DNA of 64,000 bases from JAXMAO01 sp046350375 (GTDB taxonomy: Bacteria > Planctomycetota > Phycisphaerae > UBA1845 > UTPLA1): the NCBI GenBank assembly GCA_046350375.1, contig JAXMAO010000003.1, positions 248,001 through 312,000 on the forward strand, in the 5' to 3' direction. The notes under the pieces are model-generated. The model had not been told where the DNA came from, searched no databases, and saw nothing but the letters and a program-made list of their open reading frames with translations. Each line of letters begins with the position of its first letter. Within the stretch, counting starts at the first letter, position 1. A program made the translations under genes and the position numbers. This document shows, one piece after another, positions 8,285 to 19,623 of the stretch.

Positions 8285-11200
8285 ATGCGCGACGCACCCG
8301 TGAACCTGGCCCCCGGCCCGGCCGCGATCACACGACCTCGATCCGGCCGGCCCTTCCTTGCGAGGTCGGTCCGTTGGCGCCTGGTCGGCCTGCTGGCCGC
8401 CGGCGCCGCGTGGCTCGGACTGACGGCCCCGGTCGACGGCATCACCGTGGTTTCCAAGGCCGCCAACGTCGACGTCACCATCGGCCTGAGTTTTTCGAGC
8501 ATCGAATTCGAGAATCCGCTGACCGGCTCGGAAACCATTCCGGGCTACAAGCTGATCGAGTGGCGCGACGCCGACTACTCCTTTGGCCCGCCGCACTGGT
8601 ATGACGACTGGACGGTCAACAACCCCGCCTCGATCGACGGCAACGACAACGAGATTTACCTCCGCCACGCCGGCGACGCGGCCTGGACCAGCACCACGGT
8701 TCCCAGCAGCTTCATCTCCGTGCACCTGGCGGGCGATTCCAACGACGGCTTGGCGCAAGTGCTGGTCGATGGCGCGGAAGTCGCACGCCTCGACATGGCC
8801 TCCTCGCCCTACACGACCGCGCTGCTGGTGGTGAAGCACCTGGCCAACGTCGTGCACACGGTGCGCGTCAACGCGCTGGGCGTCGGCGGCGGATTCGACG
8901 ACGACGTCCACATCGCGGGTGCGGCGGCCGTGCAGCCCAACGAAGACCTGAAGTGGAACCAGCCGCCCACGCCCGTCCAGCCGACGAATGTCTACAACGG
9001 CTGGAACGAGATGTCGGTGCAGGGTTCGACGCAGATTGCCGCCGACGACTGGCGCTGCACGACCGATCTGCCGGTGACGCGCGTCCGCTGGTGGGGCTCT
9101 TACCTGGGCTGGCGCTCGGCCACGCCGCCGACGCAGCTCCCAGGGCAATACCAGCTCGCAATCTGGACCGACGTGCCGGTGGGCGTCGAGTCCTTCAGCC
9201 ATCCCGGCCGAGTGATCTGGCTCTACACCGCCACGGCCCCGACCCCGACGTTCTACGGCTGGGACTATGACCCGCGGACGCAGACCTACGAGGCCTGCTT
9301 CCAGTACGAGGTCGCGATCCCGCAACTGAATTGGTTCTACCAGAACCCGCTGGCCAACCAGGTGTTGTGGCTGAGCATCTCGGCGGTCTACCCGACCGGC
9401 ATCGGGCCCAATCCGTGGGGCTTCAAGACGCGCCCGCGCGACCTGCTCTCCGCCGCACCCGACGACGCCGTGCGAATCAACGCCCCGACGACGCTGATGC
9501 TCGGAGCGCAGTATCAGGCCGGCGTGCCGCTCTATTATCCGACGACGGTCAACTCGTACGATCTGGCCTTCGAGCTGATCACCGACGCGGGCTCGAGCGC
9601 CGCCAAGTGGTCGCAGATGCCGCAGTTCAACCCGGCTTCGCCCGACTGCTATTGGGGCTGGGACGAACGCTCGACGCGTGCTTCAGTGCAGATCGTCGCC
9701 GACGACTGGCGCTGCAGTGACAATCGCCCGGTGACGGACATCCACTGGTGGGGCTCGTATTATCAGTGGAACTCGTCAACTCCGCCGAGCCCGGCGCCCA
9801 CGTCGTTCCAGCTATCCATCTGGACCGACGTGCCGGTCGGCCCGGGAAACCCGCTCCCCTACAGCCACCCGGGCACGGTCGTCTGGACGCAACAGGTGCC
9901 GCGCGGGCAACTCAACGAGCGCGCCGTCGGCTGCGATTTCCACCCGACGATGCCCGTGCCGGAGACCTGCTTCCGGTATGACTACAACATTCCGACCGCG
10001 GCCTGGTTCACGCAGGACCCGTCGCCCAACCCGCGCATCTACTGGCTCAGCATCGCCGCGATCTACAGCGGCACCATTCCCACCAACTGGTGGGGCTGGA
10101 AGACGCGCGAACACTTCTTCCAGGATGACGCCGTCCGAATCTTCTCGCCGCTGAATGCGACCGTCGGGGCGATCTTCTCGAGCGGCGAGCCGATCGAGAA
10201 TCCGACCGGCGTTTCGTGGGACGCCGCGTTCGAGCTGACCACCACCGGCCCGAGCCAGTCGACCCCCAAGTGGTCGCAGCGGCCGGTCAACTACACGCCG
10301 CCCGACGCTTTCAACGGCTGGAACGAACGGTCGGTCGACGGCTCATCGCAGATCGCGGCCGACGACTTTCTCTGCATCGACCCGCGCCCGATCAGCGACG
10401 TGCACTGGTGGGGATCGTTCATCGGCTGGGGCGAGCGGACGCCGCCCGGCGAGCAGCCGACCGGCTTCCAGATCACGATCTGGACCGATCAGCCGATCGG
10501 GCCGGAGCCCTTCAGCCATCCGTTGCAGGTCGTCTGGCAGCACACCTGCAACAGTTACAACGCGACGTTTGTCGGCTGGGATTTCGATCCGCGGAACGCG
10601 AACGCCGCGCCGGACGCGTGCTTCAAGTTCGACTGCCAGATTCCAAGCAGTCAATGGTTCACGCAGCCCGGCGGCAACAACGTGCTCTGGATCAGCATCG
10701 CGGCGATCTATCCGGCCGGCCAGGTGGTGACCTATCCGTTCGGGTGCAAGACCACGCCGCGGGCCGACTCGCTCGCGCCCGACGACGCCGTGCGGGTCTT
10801 CTCGCCGACCGCGCCCGGTCCGTTCGACTTCTACCAGAGCGGCGAGGCGATCTTCTGGCCCGACGAAGCGCATTCGTGGGACCTGGCCTTCCAGCTCACC
10901 GCCCCGCCGCAGGAACAGCCGACCGATGACTTTGGCGATGCGCCCGATCCGCCGTACCCGACGCTGCTGGCGAGCAACGGGCCGCACCACACCGTCGGCA
11001 ACCTGTTCCTGGGCGTGCTGGTCGATCCCGAGTTGAACGGCCAGCCGAATGCCAACGCCACCGGTGACGACCTGGCCGGTCTGCCGGACGAAGACGGCGT
11101 GGCGTTCATCGGCCCGCTCGTGCCCGGCCAGGCGGCCACGGTCAACGTGACGCTGGGCGGCGCGGTGGGGGGCGCGCGGCTCAGTGCGTGGATCGATTTC

Positions 11201-13240
11201 AACGCCGATGGAAGCTGGGCGCAGCTCGGCGATCAGATCTTCGTCGCGCAGGCGCTAAACCCCGGGCCGAACCTCCTGCCGTTCAACGTGCCGGCGGGTG
11301 CGACTCCGGGACCGACGTTCGCCCGCTTCCGTGTTCACACCAACCCCGGCGGCATTCCATACACCGGGGCGCTGCCGTACGGCGAAGTCGAAGACCACCA
11401 GGTGGTGATCTCGTCGCCGCCGCAGCCGAAGTGGTCGCAGCCGCCGCATGGCGACGGCCACGGCTTCGACGCGGCGTCGGATGTGTGGTGGATCCCCGGT
11501 CTGGGGGCGGGCTCGAAGTGGGAACAGCGCCCGAGCGTGCAGTTCCCGGCGATTCACGCCCATGACGGCCCGCCGGGCACGCGGATCGTGGCGGCGAACG
11601 ACTGGTACTGCCAAGGCGGAGTCGTTTCCGACCTGCACTGGTGGGGGACAATCGAGGAGCCGGTCGGGGCGGGCGTGCAGCAGAGCTTCCAGATCAGCAT
11701 TCACGCCAACGACCCGCTGACGTGCCTGCCGCTCGAGCCGCCGCTGCTGCTGCTGACGGCGCCAATGAGCCAGATCACGGTCATCAACACCGAGCTGGTC
11801 AATTCGCAAGGCGAGACGATCTACGAGTATCACTACGTGCTCGCAACGCCGTTCGAGCAGTCGGCCGGGCAGCGCTACTGGGTGGACCTGTCCTCGAACT
11901 CGGTCAACCCGGCGGTCCCGGTCCGCTGGAAGTGGCAGATGGCCGCGGCGCCGGTGGTGCTGTGTCCGGGGGCGACCAAGCAGGAGCCGTCGCCCGGGAC
12001 GTGGCAGCCGCTGACGATTGGTTCGGCCGAGCTGGCGTTCCGCGTGACGTCGACCAACGCGCCGACGCCGGTCAACCGCGTTGTCGCGGATGACTTCGTC
12101 TCGGACGGGCGCCCGATCACGACGCTCCGCTGGTGGGGCAGCTACCTCGATCCGCGCTACGCGCCAGGCGCGGCAACCGACCCGCTGCACGTGCTGGATG
12201 GCTGGTTGATCAGCTTCCATCACCACCTGCCGGCGCACGATTGTCCGCCCGACGCCCTGGCCGGCGACGTGCCGAGCGTGCTGGCGGTCTACTTCGCCCC
12301 GGTTGAACAGGTGCTCATCACCCCGACCGGCACGAACGAATGCAATGGCCACGCCCTGTACGAGTATCGCGTCGATCTGCGGAACTGCTGCCGCGTCTGT
12401 CACGTGGCCGATCCGCGCACCGGGGCCGACCCGGGCGAACAGGATCGGTTCGCGGAGGAACAGCAGTATCGCTACTGGCTGGACCTGCAGGCCGTGACCG
12501 GCGCCCGCTGGATCGTCAGCGCGACCGACGACTGCACGCTCGAGCCGACCGGCCACCTGCCGCCCGAGAACGGGCTGCACTTCTGGGGCTGGCACACCAG
12601 CCCCGGCCCGGACACGACCAGCAACCTCTGCGGCGGCCTGGCAGAAGCCTGCGCCGGCAGATTGGGCGGCCTGCTCTATTCGCCGCCGCAGTGCTGGCCG
12701 TACCAGGCGTGGTCGCGTCAGCCGTGGGAGTGTCTCACGGCGCCGCAGGCCGTCCAGATGGCGTTCGAGCTGATTACCGACCTCTCGCCCGCGCCGACGC
12801 TGGCGCCGTTCATCGTCCAGCAGCCGGCGAGCACGGCGGTGTGCAAGAATGACCCGGCGACGTTCGTCGTCTGGGCGTGCGGCACGCCGACGCTGGGTTA
12901 CCAGTGGCGAAAGGGCGGCTCGAACATCGGCGGCGCGACGGCGAGCCAGTACACGATCGCCAGCACCGCGCTGGCGGACGCGGGGAACTATGACGTCGTC
13001 GTGACCAACGGCTCCGGCTCGGTGACCAGCAGCGATGCCGTGCTGACCGTGTGGGATCGCGGGACGGGCGATGCCAACCTCAACGGCCTGACGAATGGCG
13101 ATGACATCCAGGTGTTCGTCAACGTGCTGCTGGGGTACGACACCGATCCGCACCGCATCTGCGCCTGCGACATGAACGGCGTCGGCGGCGTGACGTCGGC
13201 GGACATTCCGCAGTTCGTGGCCAAGCTCGTCGGCCACTAA
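8285..13240 (+). CDS. Giant secreted protein with WWGSY repeats, GEVED domain, Ig-like domain and dockerin-like tail
   Basis: 1651 residues, starting at the ATG that follows AGGAGG (8272-8277). A Tat- or Sec-like signal segment (LVGLLAAGAAWLGLTAPVDG) is followed by a jelly-roll-like region. Then come repeated modules of about 210 residues marked by KWxQxP, GWNExS, AADDWxC, VxxxxWWGSY and WTDxPxG, a GEVED-type module (DFGDAPD to GEVEDHQVVI), two more divergent repeats, an Ig-like domain (residues about 1505-1590) and a C-terminal dockerin-like pair (GDANLNGLTNGDD and DMNGVGGVTSAD). Such proteins are characteristic of planctomycetes. Their function is unknown and probably lies at the cell surface. 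The repeats may belong to the family catalogued as DUF7901, but I recall this from memory only. Confidence 0.85.
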   Translation: MRDAPVNLAPGPAAITRPRSGRPFLARSVRWRLVGLLAAGAAWLGLTAPVDGITVVSKAANVDVTIGLSFSSIEFENPLTGSETIPGYKLIEWRDADYSFGPPHWYDDWTVNNPASIDGNDNEIYLRHAGDAAWTSTTVPSSFISVHLAGDSNDGLAQVLVDGAEVARLDMASSPYTTALLVVKHLANVVHTVRVNALGVGGGFDDDVHIAGAAAVQPNEDLKWNQPPTPVQPTNVYNGWNEMSVQGSTQIAADDWRCTTDLPVTRVRWWGSYLGWRSATPPTQLPGQYQLAIWTDVPVGVESFSHPGRVIWLYTATAPTPTFYGWDYDPRTQTYEACFQYEVAIPQLNWFYQNPLANQVLWLSISAVYPTGIGPNPWGFKTRPRDLLSAAPDDAVRINAPTTLMLGAQYQAGVPLYYPTTVNSYDLAFELITDAGSSAAKWSQMPQFNPASPDCYWGWDERSTRASVQIVADDWRCSDNRPVTDIHWWGSYYQWNSSTPPSPAPTSFQLSIWTDVPVGPGNPLPYSHPGTVVWTQQVPRGQLNERAVGCDFHPTMPVPETCFRYDYNIPTAAWFTQDPSPNPRIYWLSIAAIYSGTIPTNWWGWKTREHFFQDDAVRIFSPLNATVGAIFSSGEPIENPTGVSWDAAFELTTTGPSQSTPKWSQRPVNYTPPDAFNGWNERSVDGSSQIAADDFLCIDPRPISDVHWWGSFIGWGERTPPGEQPTGFQITIWTDQPIGPEPFSHPLQVVWQHTCNSYNATFVGWDFDPRNANAAPDACFKFDCQIPSSQWFTQPGGNNVLWISIAAIYPAGQVVTYPFGCKTTPRADSLAPDDAVRVFSPTAPGPFDFYQSGEAIFWPDEAHSWDLAFQLTAPPQEQPTDDFGDAPDPPYPTLLASNGPHHTVGNLFLGVLVDPELNGQPNANATGDDLAGLPDEDGVAFIGPLVPGQAATVNVTLGGAVGGARLSAWIDFNADGSWAQLGDQIFVAQALNPGPNLLPFNVPAGATPGPTFARFRVHTNPGGIPYTGALPYGEVEDHQVVISSPPQPKWSQPPHGDGHGFDAASDVWWIPGLGAGSKWEQRPSVQFPAIHAHDGPPGTRIVAANDWYCQGGVVSDLHWWGTIEEPVGAGVQQSFQISIHANDPLTCLPLEPPLLLLTAPMSQITVINTELVNSQGETIYEYHYVLATPFEQSAGQRYWVDLSSNSVNPAVPVRWKWQMAAAPVVLCPGATKQEPSPGTWQPLTIGSAELAFRVTSTNAPTPVNRVVADDFVSDGRPITTLRWWGSYLDPRYAPGAATDPLHVLDGWLISFHHHLPAHDCPPDALAGDVPSVLAVYFAPVEQVLITPTGTNECNGHALYEYRVDLRNCCRVCHVADPRTGADPGEQDRFAEEQQYRYWLDLQAVTGARWIVSATDDCTLEPTGHLPPENGLHFWGWHTSPGPDTTSNLCGGLAEACAGRLGGLLYSPPQCWPYQAWSRQPWECLTAPQAVQMAFELITDLSPAPTLAPFIVQQPASTAVCKNDPATFVVWACGTPTLGYQWRKGGSNIGGATASQYTIASTALADAGNYDVVVTNGSGSVTSSDAVLTVWDRGTGDANLNGLTNGDDIQVFVNVLLGYDTDPHRICACDMNGVGGVTSADIPQFVAKLVGH
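8952..10910 (+). repeat. Three tandem protein-coding repeats of about 650-660 bases
   Basis: Within the giant secreted protein, three successive units start at about 8952, 9604 and 10267. Each reads K-W-(N/S)-Q, then GW(N/D)ER or GWNEM, then ADDWRC or ADDFLC, then WWGS, then a SHP motif, and ends in AFEL or AFQL. Two further, more diverged units lie at about 11430-12050 and 12070-12780. They have diverged at the DNA level, so the duplication is old. Confidence 0.75.
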
Positions 13241-13268
13241 GTGACGAGCTGAGATGTCGGCGTGTTTC

Positions 13269-13304
13269 GGCGGGCGTGCCGGGCCATGTGTCCGCACGCC
13301 CGCC
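13269..13304. terminator. Strong hairpin between convergent genes
   Basis: GGCGGGCGTG (13269-13278) pairs perfectly with CACGCCCGCC (13295-13304) over a 16-base loop. It lies between two convergent stop codons (13240 on plus, 13355 on minus), so it is well placed to end transcription from both sides. A T-run is short or absent on each strand. Confidence 0.6.
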
Positions 13305-13354
13305 TGGTTGAGTCGCGTCGCTCCCGTACGCCGCGTTCAAATCGTCTCACATTC

Positions 13355-15199
13355 TCAGAACAGCATCGCGTTCTGTACGAAGAGCTGCGCGTCGCGGCCG
13401 TCAATCCCGCCGTCGCCGTTGAGATTGGATCGCGCCACGTGCAGCGGGTCGGTGTCCATTCCCATCAGCACGTTGACGAAGATCGCCTGGTCGGTCGCGT
13501 CGACGTCGCCGTCGCCGTCGATGTCGCCGGCGAGGTTGGGCGCGCCGGCGAGCGTGACGCAGGCGGAGAACTCGCTAGTGCTTCCGGTGGCAGTGTGCGT
13601 GGCGGTCGCCGTGATGGCCGACCCGGCCGCGGCGCCGCGGGCCAGCGTCGCTGTGAAGGACGCGTTGCCGGCGTTGTCGGTGGTCACGGACGCGGCGCCC
13701 AGAAACGTCTGGCCTTGCCCGAAGCCGGTTGGGCTGCACGCCGGGCTGGCGAAGAACTCGAGCGTGAAGGCCTGGTTGGCCAGGCTGTTGAACGAACCCT
13801 GCAAGGACGTGCTGGAGGGCGTGCCGCTGGCCGACGTGAGGACGGGGAAGTTCTGTAGGCCGTTGCCGCCTGTGTCGGCGTCGACCGGATCATTGGGCGT
13901 CACGCCGAAGCCGAATAGGGGGGTGAGCAGGTCGATGCCCAGGCTGCCGTTGTCGTGGATCGAATTGCCAGAGATTCGGACGCCGGAGTACCGTGGATCG
14001 ACGACGATCGCCGCCCCGCGGTGGCCCGCGATTTCGTTGCCCTGGCCCGGGCCCGGCCCGCCAATCACGATGTTCTGAACCGGGGTGTAGAAATTGTCGC
14101 CGGCTATGTAGATGGCTGAAGTGCTCCCCAGCAGCGGCTGGTTGAGCGCGTCAAGGCCGATCTGGTTGCCGACGAGCGTGATGCCGCTGCCGGTCCCGCC
14201 GATCTGGACGGCGTAGCCGATGCGATAGGACGGGCCGTGAGGAGGCGTGGCGACGGCAAGGATGCCCGCGATGCGGTTGTTGCGGACCGTGGTGTTGTTG
14301 TTCTCGGCGTCGAACCAGATGCCCGCGGTGGTGGCCAGGTTGGCCTGCTGCATCCCGTCGACCGTCGTGCCGATCTGGTTGTTCTCGATGATCGTGCCGG
14401 ACGTGTAGGCGAGCTGGATCGCGTAGCCGCCGGGGATTCCTTCGCTGTTCACCGTGCCGAAACCCAGGATGTAGTTCCGCTCGCCGGGGGTCGGCCCGCC
14501 GATGCGGTTGTTGGTGACCGGAACCCCCGTGCCCCCGCCGAGGACGCGGACGCGGGGCGCCGTGTTGCCGACGACGACGTTGTCGCTGGCGCGGTCGATC
14601 TGAATGATCCCGCCGCGATTGCCCTGGCCGGGGTCGGGGCCGCCGATGAGATTGAGTGTCGAATCGAAGACCTCGACGTATGTGTCGGTGTTGCCCTGGA
14701 CCACGTTGTTTGAGCCGCCGCTGAGGTGAACGCTGGAGTGATCGAGTCCGACCACGCGTCCGCCGACGTTGTTGATGAGGTAGCTTTCCTGCCAGATGAC
14801 CACCTCGCCGCCGTTGGCGTAGGTATCGCCGGTGAAGGCGGTCTGGGTGGTGCCGTCGAGGATGACCGTGTCGAAGACGCGGAATCCGAGGAACGGCCGG
14901 AGCACGGCCCGCCCGGGGAAGAACTGCTGGAACTGCCAGTCGCTCTGCGGAACGTGGAACCCGATGGTCTGGACGCCCGGCGTGTTGTCCGACGCCAGCC
15001 CGGCCTCGGGCAGCGAGATCTTGCCGTCCGGCCCCGGCAGGTCGGCCACCTGCTGGGCGCCGCCGAAATCGACCACGTCGCCGGAGGTGTCGACGTAGAT
15101 GGTCTGCGCCCGCGCCGACGAGCCGATCCCGATGAACAGAACAGCCGCGACCGTGCCGGCCTGCGCCGCGCGTCCACGACGAAACAGCTTGTGCAACAT
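13355..15199 (-). CDS. Secreted parallel beta-helix protein with dockerin-like tail
   Basis: 614 residues from the ATG at 15199, preceded by AGGAG. A signal peptide (AGTVAAVLFIGIGSSARAQ) is followed by a long right-handed beta-helix built of repeats such as NNRIGG, GNQIG and GNTDTY, and by an NSIHDNGSLGIDLL motif common in planctomycete surface proteins. A beta-sandwich segment (ACSPTGFGQGQTFLG) precedes the tail GDIDGDGDVDATD / NLNGDGGIDGRD, two calcium-type EF-hand loops. It is probably an exported adhesin-like or carbohydrate-binding protein. No catalytic residues were recognised. Confidence 0.85.
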   Translation of the reverse strand: MLHKLFRRGRAAQAGTVAAVLFIGIGSSARAQTIYVDTSGDVVDFGGAQQVADLPGPDGKISLPEAGLASDNTPGVQTIGFHVPQSDWQFQQFFPGRAVLRPFLGFRVFDTVILDGTTQTAFTGDTYANGGEVVIWQESYLINNVGGRVVGLDHSSVHLSGGSNNVVQGNTDTYVEVFDSTLNLIGGPDPGQGNRGGIIQIDRASDNVVVGNTAPRVRVLGGGTGVPVTNNRIGGPTPGERNYILGFGTVNSEGIPGGYAIQLAYTSGTIIENNQIGTTVDGMQQANLATTAGIWFDAENNNTTVRNNRIAGILAVATPPHGPSYRIGYAVQIGGTGSGITLVGNQIGLDALNQPLLGSTSAIYIAGDNFYTPVQNIVIGGPGPGQGNEIAGHRGAAIVVDPRYSGVRISGNSIHDNGSLGIDLLTPLFGFGVTPNDPVDADTGGNGLQNFPVLTSASGTPSSTSLQGSFNSLANQAFTLEFFASPACSPTGFGQGQTFLGAASVTTDNAGNASFTATLARGAAAGSAITATATHTATGSTSEFSACVTLAGAPNLAGDIDGDGDVDATDQAIFVNVLMGMDTDPLHVARSNLNGDGGIDGRDAQLFVQNAMLF

Positions 15200-15257
15200 T
15201 GAATTACTCCTGCATGCGAGCGGAATGGAGAGCCCGGGACCGCTTCGCCTCCATCGA

Positions 15258-15297
15258 AACGGGCGACCGTTGGCGCGCCGTGCGGCGGTCGCCCGTT
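15258..15297 (-). terminator. Hairpin downstream of the 15308-16324 gene
   Basis: AACGGGCGACCG (15258-15269) pairs perfectly with CGGTCGCCCGTT (15286-15297) across a 16-base loop. It lies 11 bases after the stop of the minus-strand gene above it and before the start of the next minus-strand gene. This suggests that the two dockerin-tailed genes are separate transcription units. On the minus strand the stem is followed by only a short TT. Confidence 0.65.
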
Positions 15298-15307
15298 CCA
15301 TCGCCAG

Positions 15308-16324
15308 CTAAGGCGCAAGCATCGCCGCCAGGAACGGCTGAATGTCGCGACCGTCGCGGGCCGTGTCGCCGTTCAGGTCCGATCGACCGACGTAGACCGG
15401 GTTCGTCTCGGTGCCCAGCAGCACGCCCACGAACAGGATCATGTCGGCGGTGTCGACCAGCCCGTTGCCGTCGATGTCGCCCGGGTGCAGCGGCGCGGCC
15501 GACTGACGGTAGTCGATTCCCGAGCTGGACGAATAGGTCGCCGTGGTGACCGGTTTGCCGCTTGCGTCACGCAGGTTGCGAATGCCGCCCCAGTAACTCG
15601 AGTTGCCCAGGTCGATGACAGTGTCGAGCGTGCCGTTCGCCAGCGCATACTGGTTGTCGATCGACGTGTCGATCTGCAGAAACGTATCCATGTAGATCGG
15701 CTGCCCGTAGATGAACTCGTAGGTGATGGTCTGCTGGTAGGTGTTGAGCGGATCGCCGAAGTAGTCGAGCGTCGTGCTGCCGAAGCCCTTGTACCACTCG
15801 CCGTAGTAATACCCCGATTGCACCGGGCTGCCGAACGGGTCGGTCACGCCGTCAACGGTAACGTTGATCACCGCGTGCCAGAAGGCGTCGAATTCGAGAT
15901 CGGGGGCATTGAGGAACACCGGCGAAAGGTCGACATAGCCGCTGCCGGCCACATAGAGCGTGACTTCGAAGAAGCCGTGCGTGCCGTTGAGCGCGGGGTC
16001 GTCGAACCGGAAGGTGTCCCAGTAGCGCGACGTCGAGAAGCCGTATTCGAAGATGAGCGGGTTGTCGGGGTTCGTTCCGGCCAGGTCTACTCGCGCCTTG
16101 TTCACGGCCGGCCCGACGTTGGCGATTCCGTAGACGCGCCCGTAGCCGGGGATGATGTCTTCGTGGGCCACCGGGCCGACCGCCACCGGGCCTTGCTCGT
16201 AGTGCTCGATGTAGTCGAGCCCGAGCGACAGCGCCACGCCATACTCGACATACTGCTGTGCGGCCACAGGGGCTGTCACCGCCAGCAGCAGAACCATCCC
16301 AAGCGAGACATTCCGATGCGTCAT
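15308..16324 (-). CDS. Secreted protein with dockerin-like tail, function unknown
   Basis: 338 residues, starting at the ATG at 16324 after GGGAGAA. A clean signal peptide (VSLGMVLLLAVTAPVAAQQ) is followed by a beta-rich domain with many Tyr and Asp residues. The C-terminus carries GDIDGNGLVDTADMILFVG and DLNGDTARDGRD, a dockerin-like pair that matches the tails of the neighbouring secreted proteins. The middle domain resembles PEP-CTERM-type surface proteins in composition, but I recognise no named family. Confidence 0.78.
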   Translation of the reverse strand: MTHRNVSLGMVLLLAVTAPVAAQQYVEYGVALSLGLDYIEHYEQGPVAVGPVAHEDIIPGYGRVYGIANVGPAVNKARVDLAGTNPDNPLIFEYGFSTSRYWDTFRFDDPALNGTHGFFEVTLYVAGSGYVDLSPVFLNAPDLEFDAFWHAVINVTVDGVTDPFGSPVQSGYYYGEWYKGFGSTTLDYFGDPLNTYQQTITYEFIYGQPIYMDTFLQIDTSIDNQYALANGTLDTVIDLGNSSYWGGIRNLRDASGKPVTTATYSSSSGIDYRQSAAPLHPGDIDGNGLVDTADMILFVGVLLGTETNPVYVGRSDLNGDTARDGRDIQPFLAAMLAP

Positions 16325-16813
16325 GGTATTTCTCCCGGCTCGCTCTTGATCGCGGGCGCCGGCGCCGCGGCCGAACGACGATTCTCGGCTGGGACGCGGG
16401 CTGGCACACACGGTCTGTGACGTAGGGAATCGAGTGTTCGCACTCCGCCGTCCGGCAGTGGATGCACAGCCGGCGCGCCTTGGCACACACGGTCGAGCGG
16501 CCTTTCGGTGGGGCCGCGTGAGATTCCGCCCAGGCCGCTGACCGTTCCCAGAGCCGTCGCGGTCCCGCGCGGCAGCGCAGATGGACGGCCGGTGCGGGCG
16601 GGCACCCGGCGAAGCGGCCGGATTCGTGCATCTGTGCACATCATGATGCGGAACTACACTACTAATCTCGCAGAATTTCGCGATACTGTGTCGTCGTGTC
16701 GGCGCTGATTAACTTGTGTGGCACTCTGCGTGCCACGCGCATGAATTCCGAGGCAAAATCGCCCTCGCGGAACTACTCGCGGTGTGGCACAGCCAGCCCC
16801 CGGGCTGCCGGCG
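16325..16813. repeat. Gene-free region with repeated GGCAC motifs
   Basis: About 490 bases without a gene, upstream of the 15308-16324 gene and downstream of metG. It holds two identical 14-mers, TGGCACACACGGTC, at 16402-16415 and 16481-16494. It also holds two copies of GTGTGGCAC at 16716-16724 and 16782-16790, the first of which forms the palindrome GTGGCAC-TCTGC-GTGCCAC (16718-16736). These are related GGCAC-type words and could be binding sites for a regulator of the secreted protein gene. The promoter itself could not be placed. Confidence 0.5.
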
Positions 16814-18562
<1,749 letters not shown>

Positions 18563-18657
18563 CGGGTGTTGGGCCTCGTTCGAGTCGCGGCCAAGTCTAT
18601 CGAGCCGCGGCGTTCGTTGACAGGCGCGCGGCGCGATTCGTATCCTCAGCGGGCAGG

Positions 18658-19620
18658 ATGCCGCGCATGACGGGTGACGCGCCCGATCGCTGGATTCATC
18701 GACTCGCCGACGCGCTGACCGGCTGGCAGCGGCCCGACGGCGGCTGGGCCTACTACGCCCCGGGCGAGAGCGCCACCGAGCCGACCGCGCTGGCCGTCGC
18801 CGCGCTGTGGGGACTGACCGCCGCCCCGGCAGCCGTCGCGCGCGGGCTGGACTTCCTGGCGTCTCAGCAGGTCGACGGCGGCGCGCTGCGCCCGGCCCCG
18901 TCCTATCGCGACGCGACCGCGCTGTCGGCGCTGGCGGGCGTCGTGCTTGCGCGGTGCGGCGAGCCGCGCCACGCGCAGGTCGCCGCGCAGGTCGCCGACG
19001 CGCTGCTGGCCTGGGAGCCGCAGTCGTGGAAATCGACCGCCGACGACCGCGTCACCTTCGGAAACGACACGCAGCTCAAGGGCTTCTGCTGGACGCCGGA
19101 GACTTATAGCTGGGTCGAGCCGACCGCCTACGGCGTGCTGCTGTGCGACGGGCTGCACCGCGGCACCCTGCCGCGCGTTGTCGAATCGCGCCGCCTGCTG
19201 GTCGATCGCGCCATTCCCAGCGGCGGCTGGAACTACGGCAATCCGAAGGTCTTCGGCACGGTGCTCGAGCCGGACGCGATGACGACCGCGATCGCCATCG
19301 TGGCGCTGCTCGACGATGCGTCGCGCCCCTGTGTGCAGCGCGGGGCCGATTTCCTGCGCCGCGTCGGCGTGCGCCAGGCCTCGGCCGTCACCGCGGGCTG
19401 GTCGATGGCCGCGCTCCGCGCCCTGGGCGATGATCCGCCGGCCGACGCCCTGCCCGGCCTGATCGACGGCGCGCAGATCGCCCACGACAGTCCGTGGCAC
19501 GCGGCGCTGGCGATTCTGGCCACGCTGCCCGCGGTGCGCCATCCGCTGATCGATCGCGGGCGCGGCGCGACCTCGGCCCCGGCGGCGGCGACGAACGGCG
19601 CCGCCCCGCGCGAAAGGTGA
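18658..19620 (+). CDS. Prenyltransferase / squalene-cyclase-repeat protein
   Basis: 320 residues forming an alpha/alpha-toroid of the terpene cyclase type. QW-like repeats are visible (WQRPDGGWAYY near residue 23, PSGGWNYGNPK near 196). The catalytic DxDD motif of squalene-hopene cyclases is not visible, so it is more likely a non-enzymatic or unknown toroid protein. It lies 3 bases before a Tat-exported DUF362 protein, and the two are probably one operon. An alternative ATG lies at 18667. The role of this pair is unknown. Confidence 0.75.
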   Translation: MPRMTGDAPDRWIHRLADALTGWQRPDGGWAYYAPGESATEPTALAVAALWGLTAAPAAVARGLDFLASQQVDGGALRPAPSYRDATALSALAGVVLARCGEPRHAQVAAQVADALLAWEPQSWKSTADDRVTFGNDTQLKGFCWTPETYSWVEPTAYGVLLCDGLHRGTLPRVVESRRLLVDRAIPSGGWNYGNPKVFGTVLEPDAMTTAIAIVALLDDASRPCVQRGADFLRRVGVRQASAVTAGWSMAALRALGDDPPADALPGLIDGAQIAHDSPWHAALAILATLPAVRHPLIDRGRGATSAPAAATNGAAPRER

Positions 19621-19623
19621 GAT

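Noticed and set aside
11255..13297. Minus-strand frame of 680 codons
   Set aside because: Antisense to the giant secreted protein, whose repeats and tail are clear. The antisense product is an Arg-rich string without motifs.
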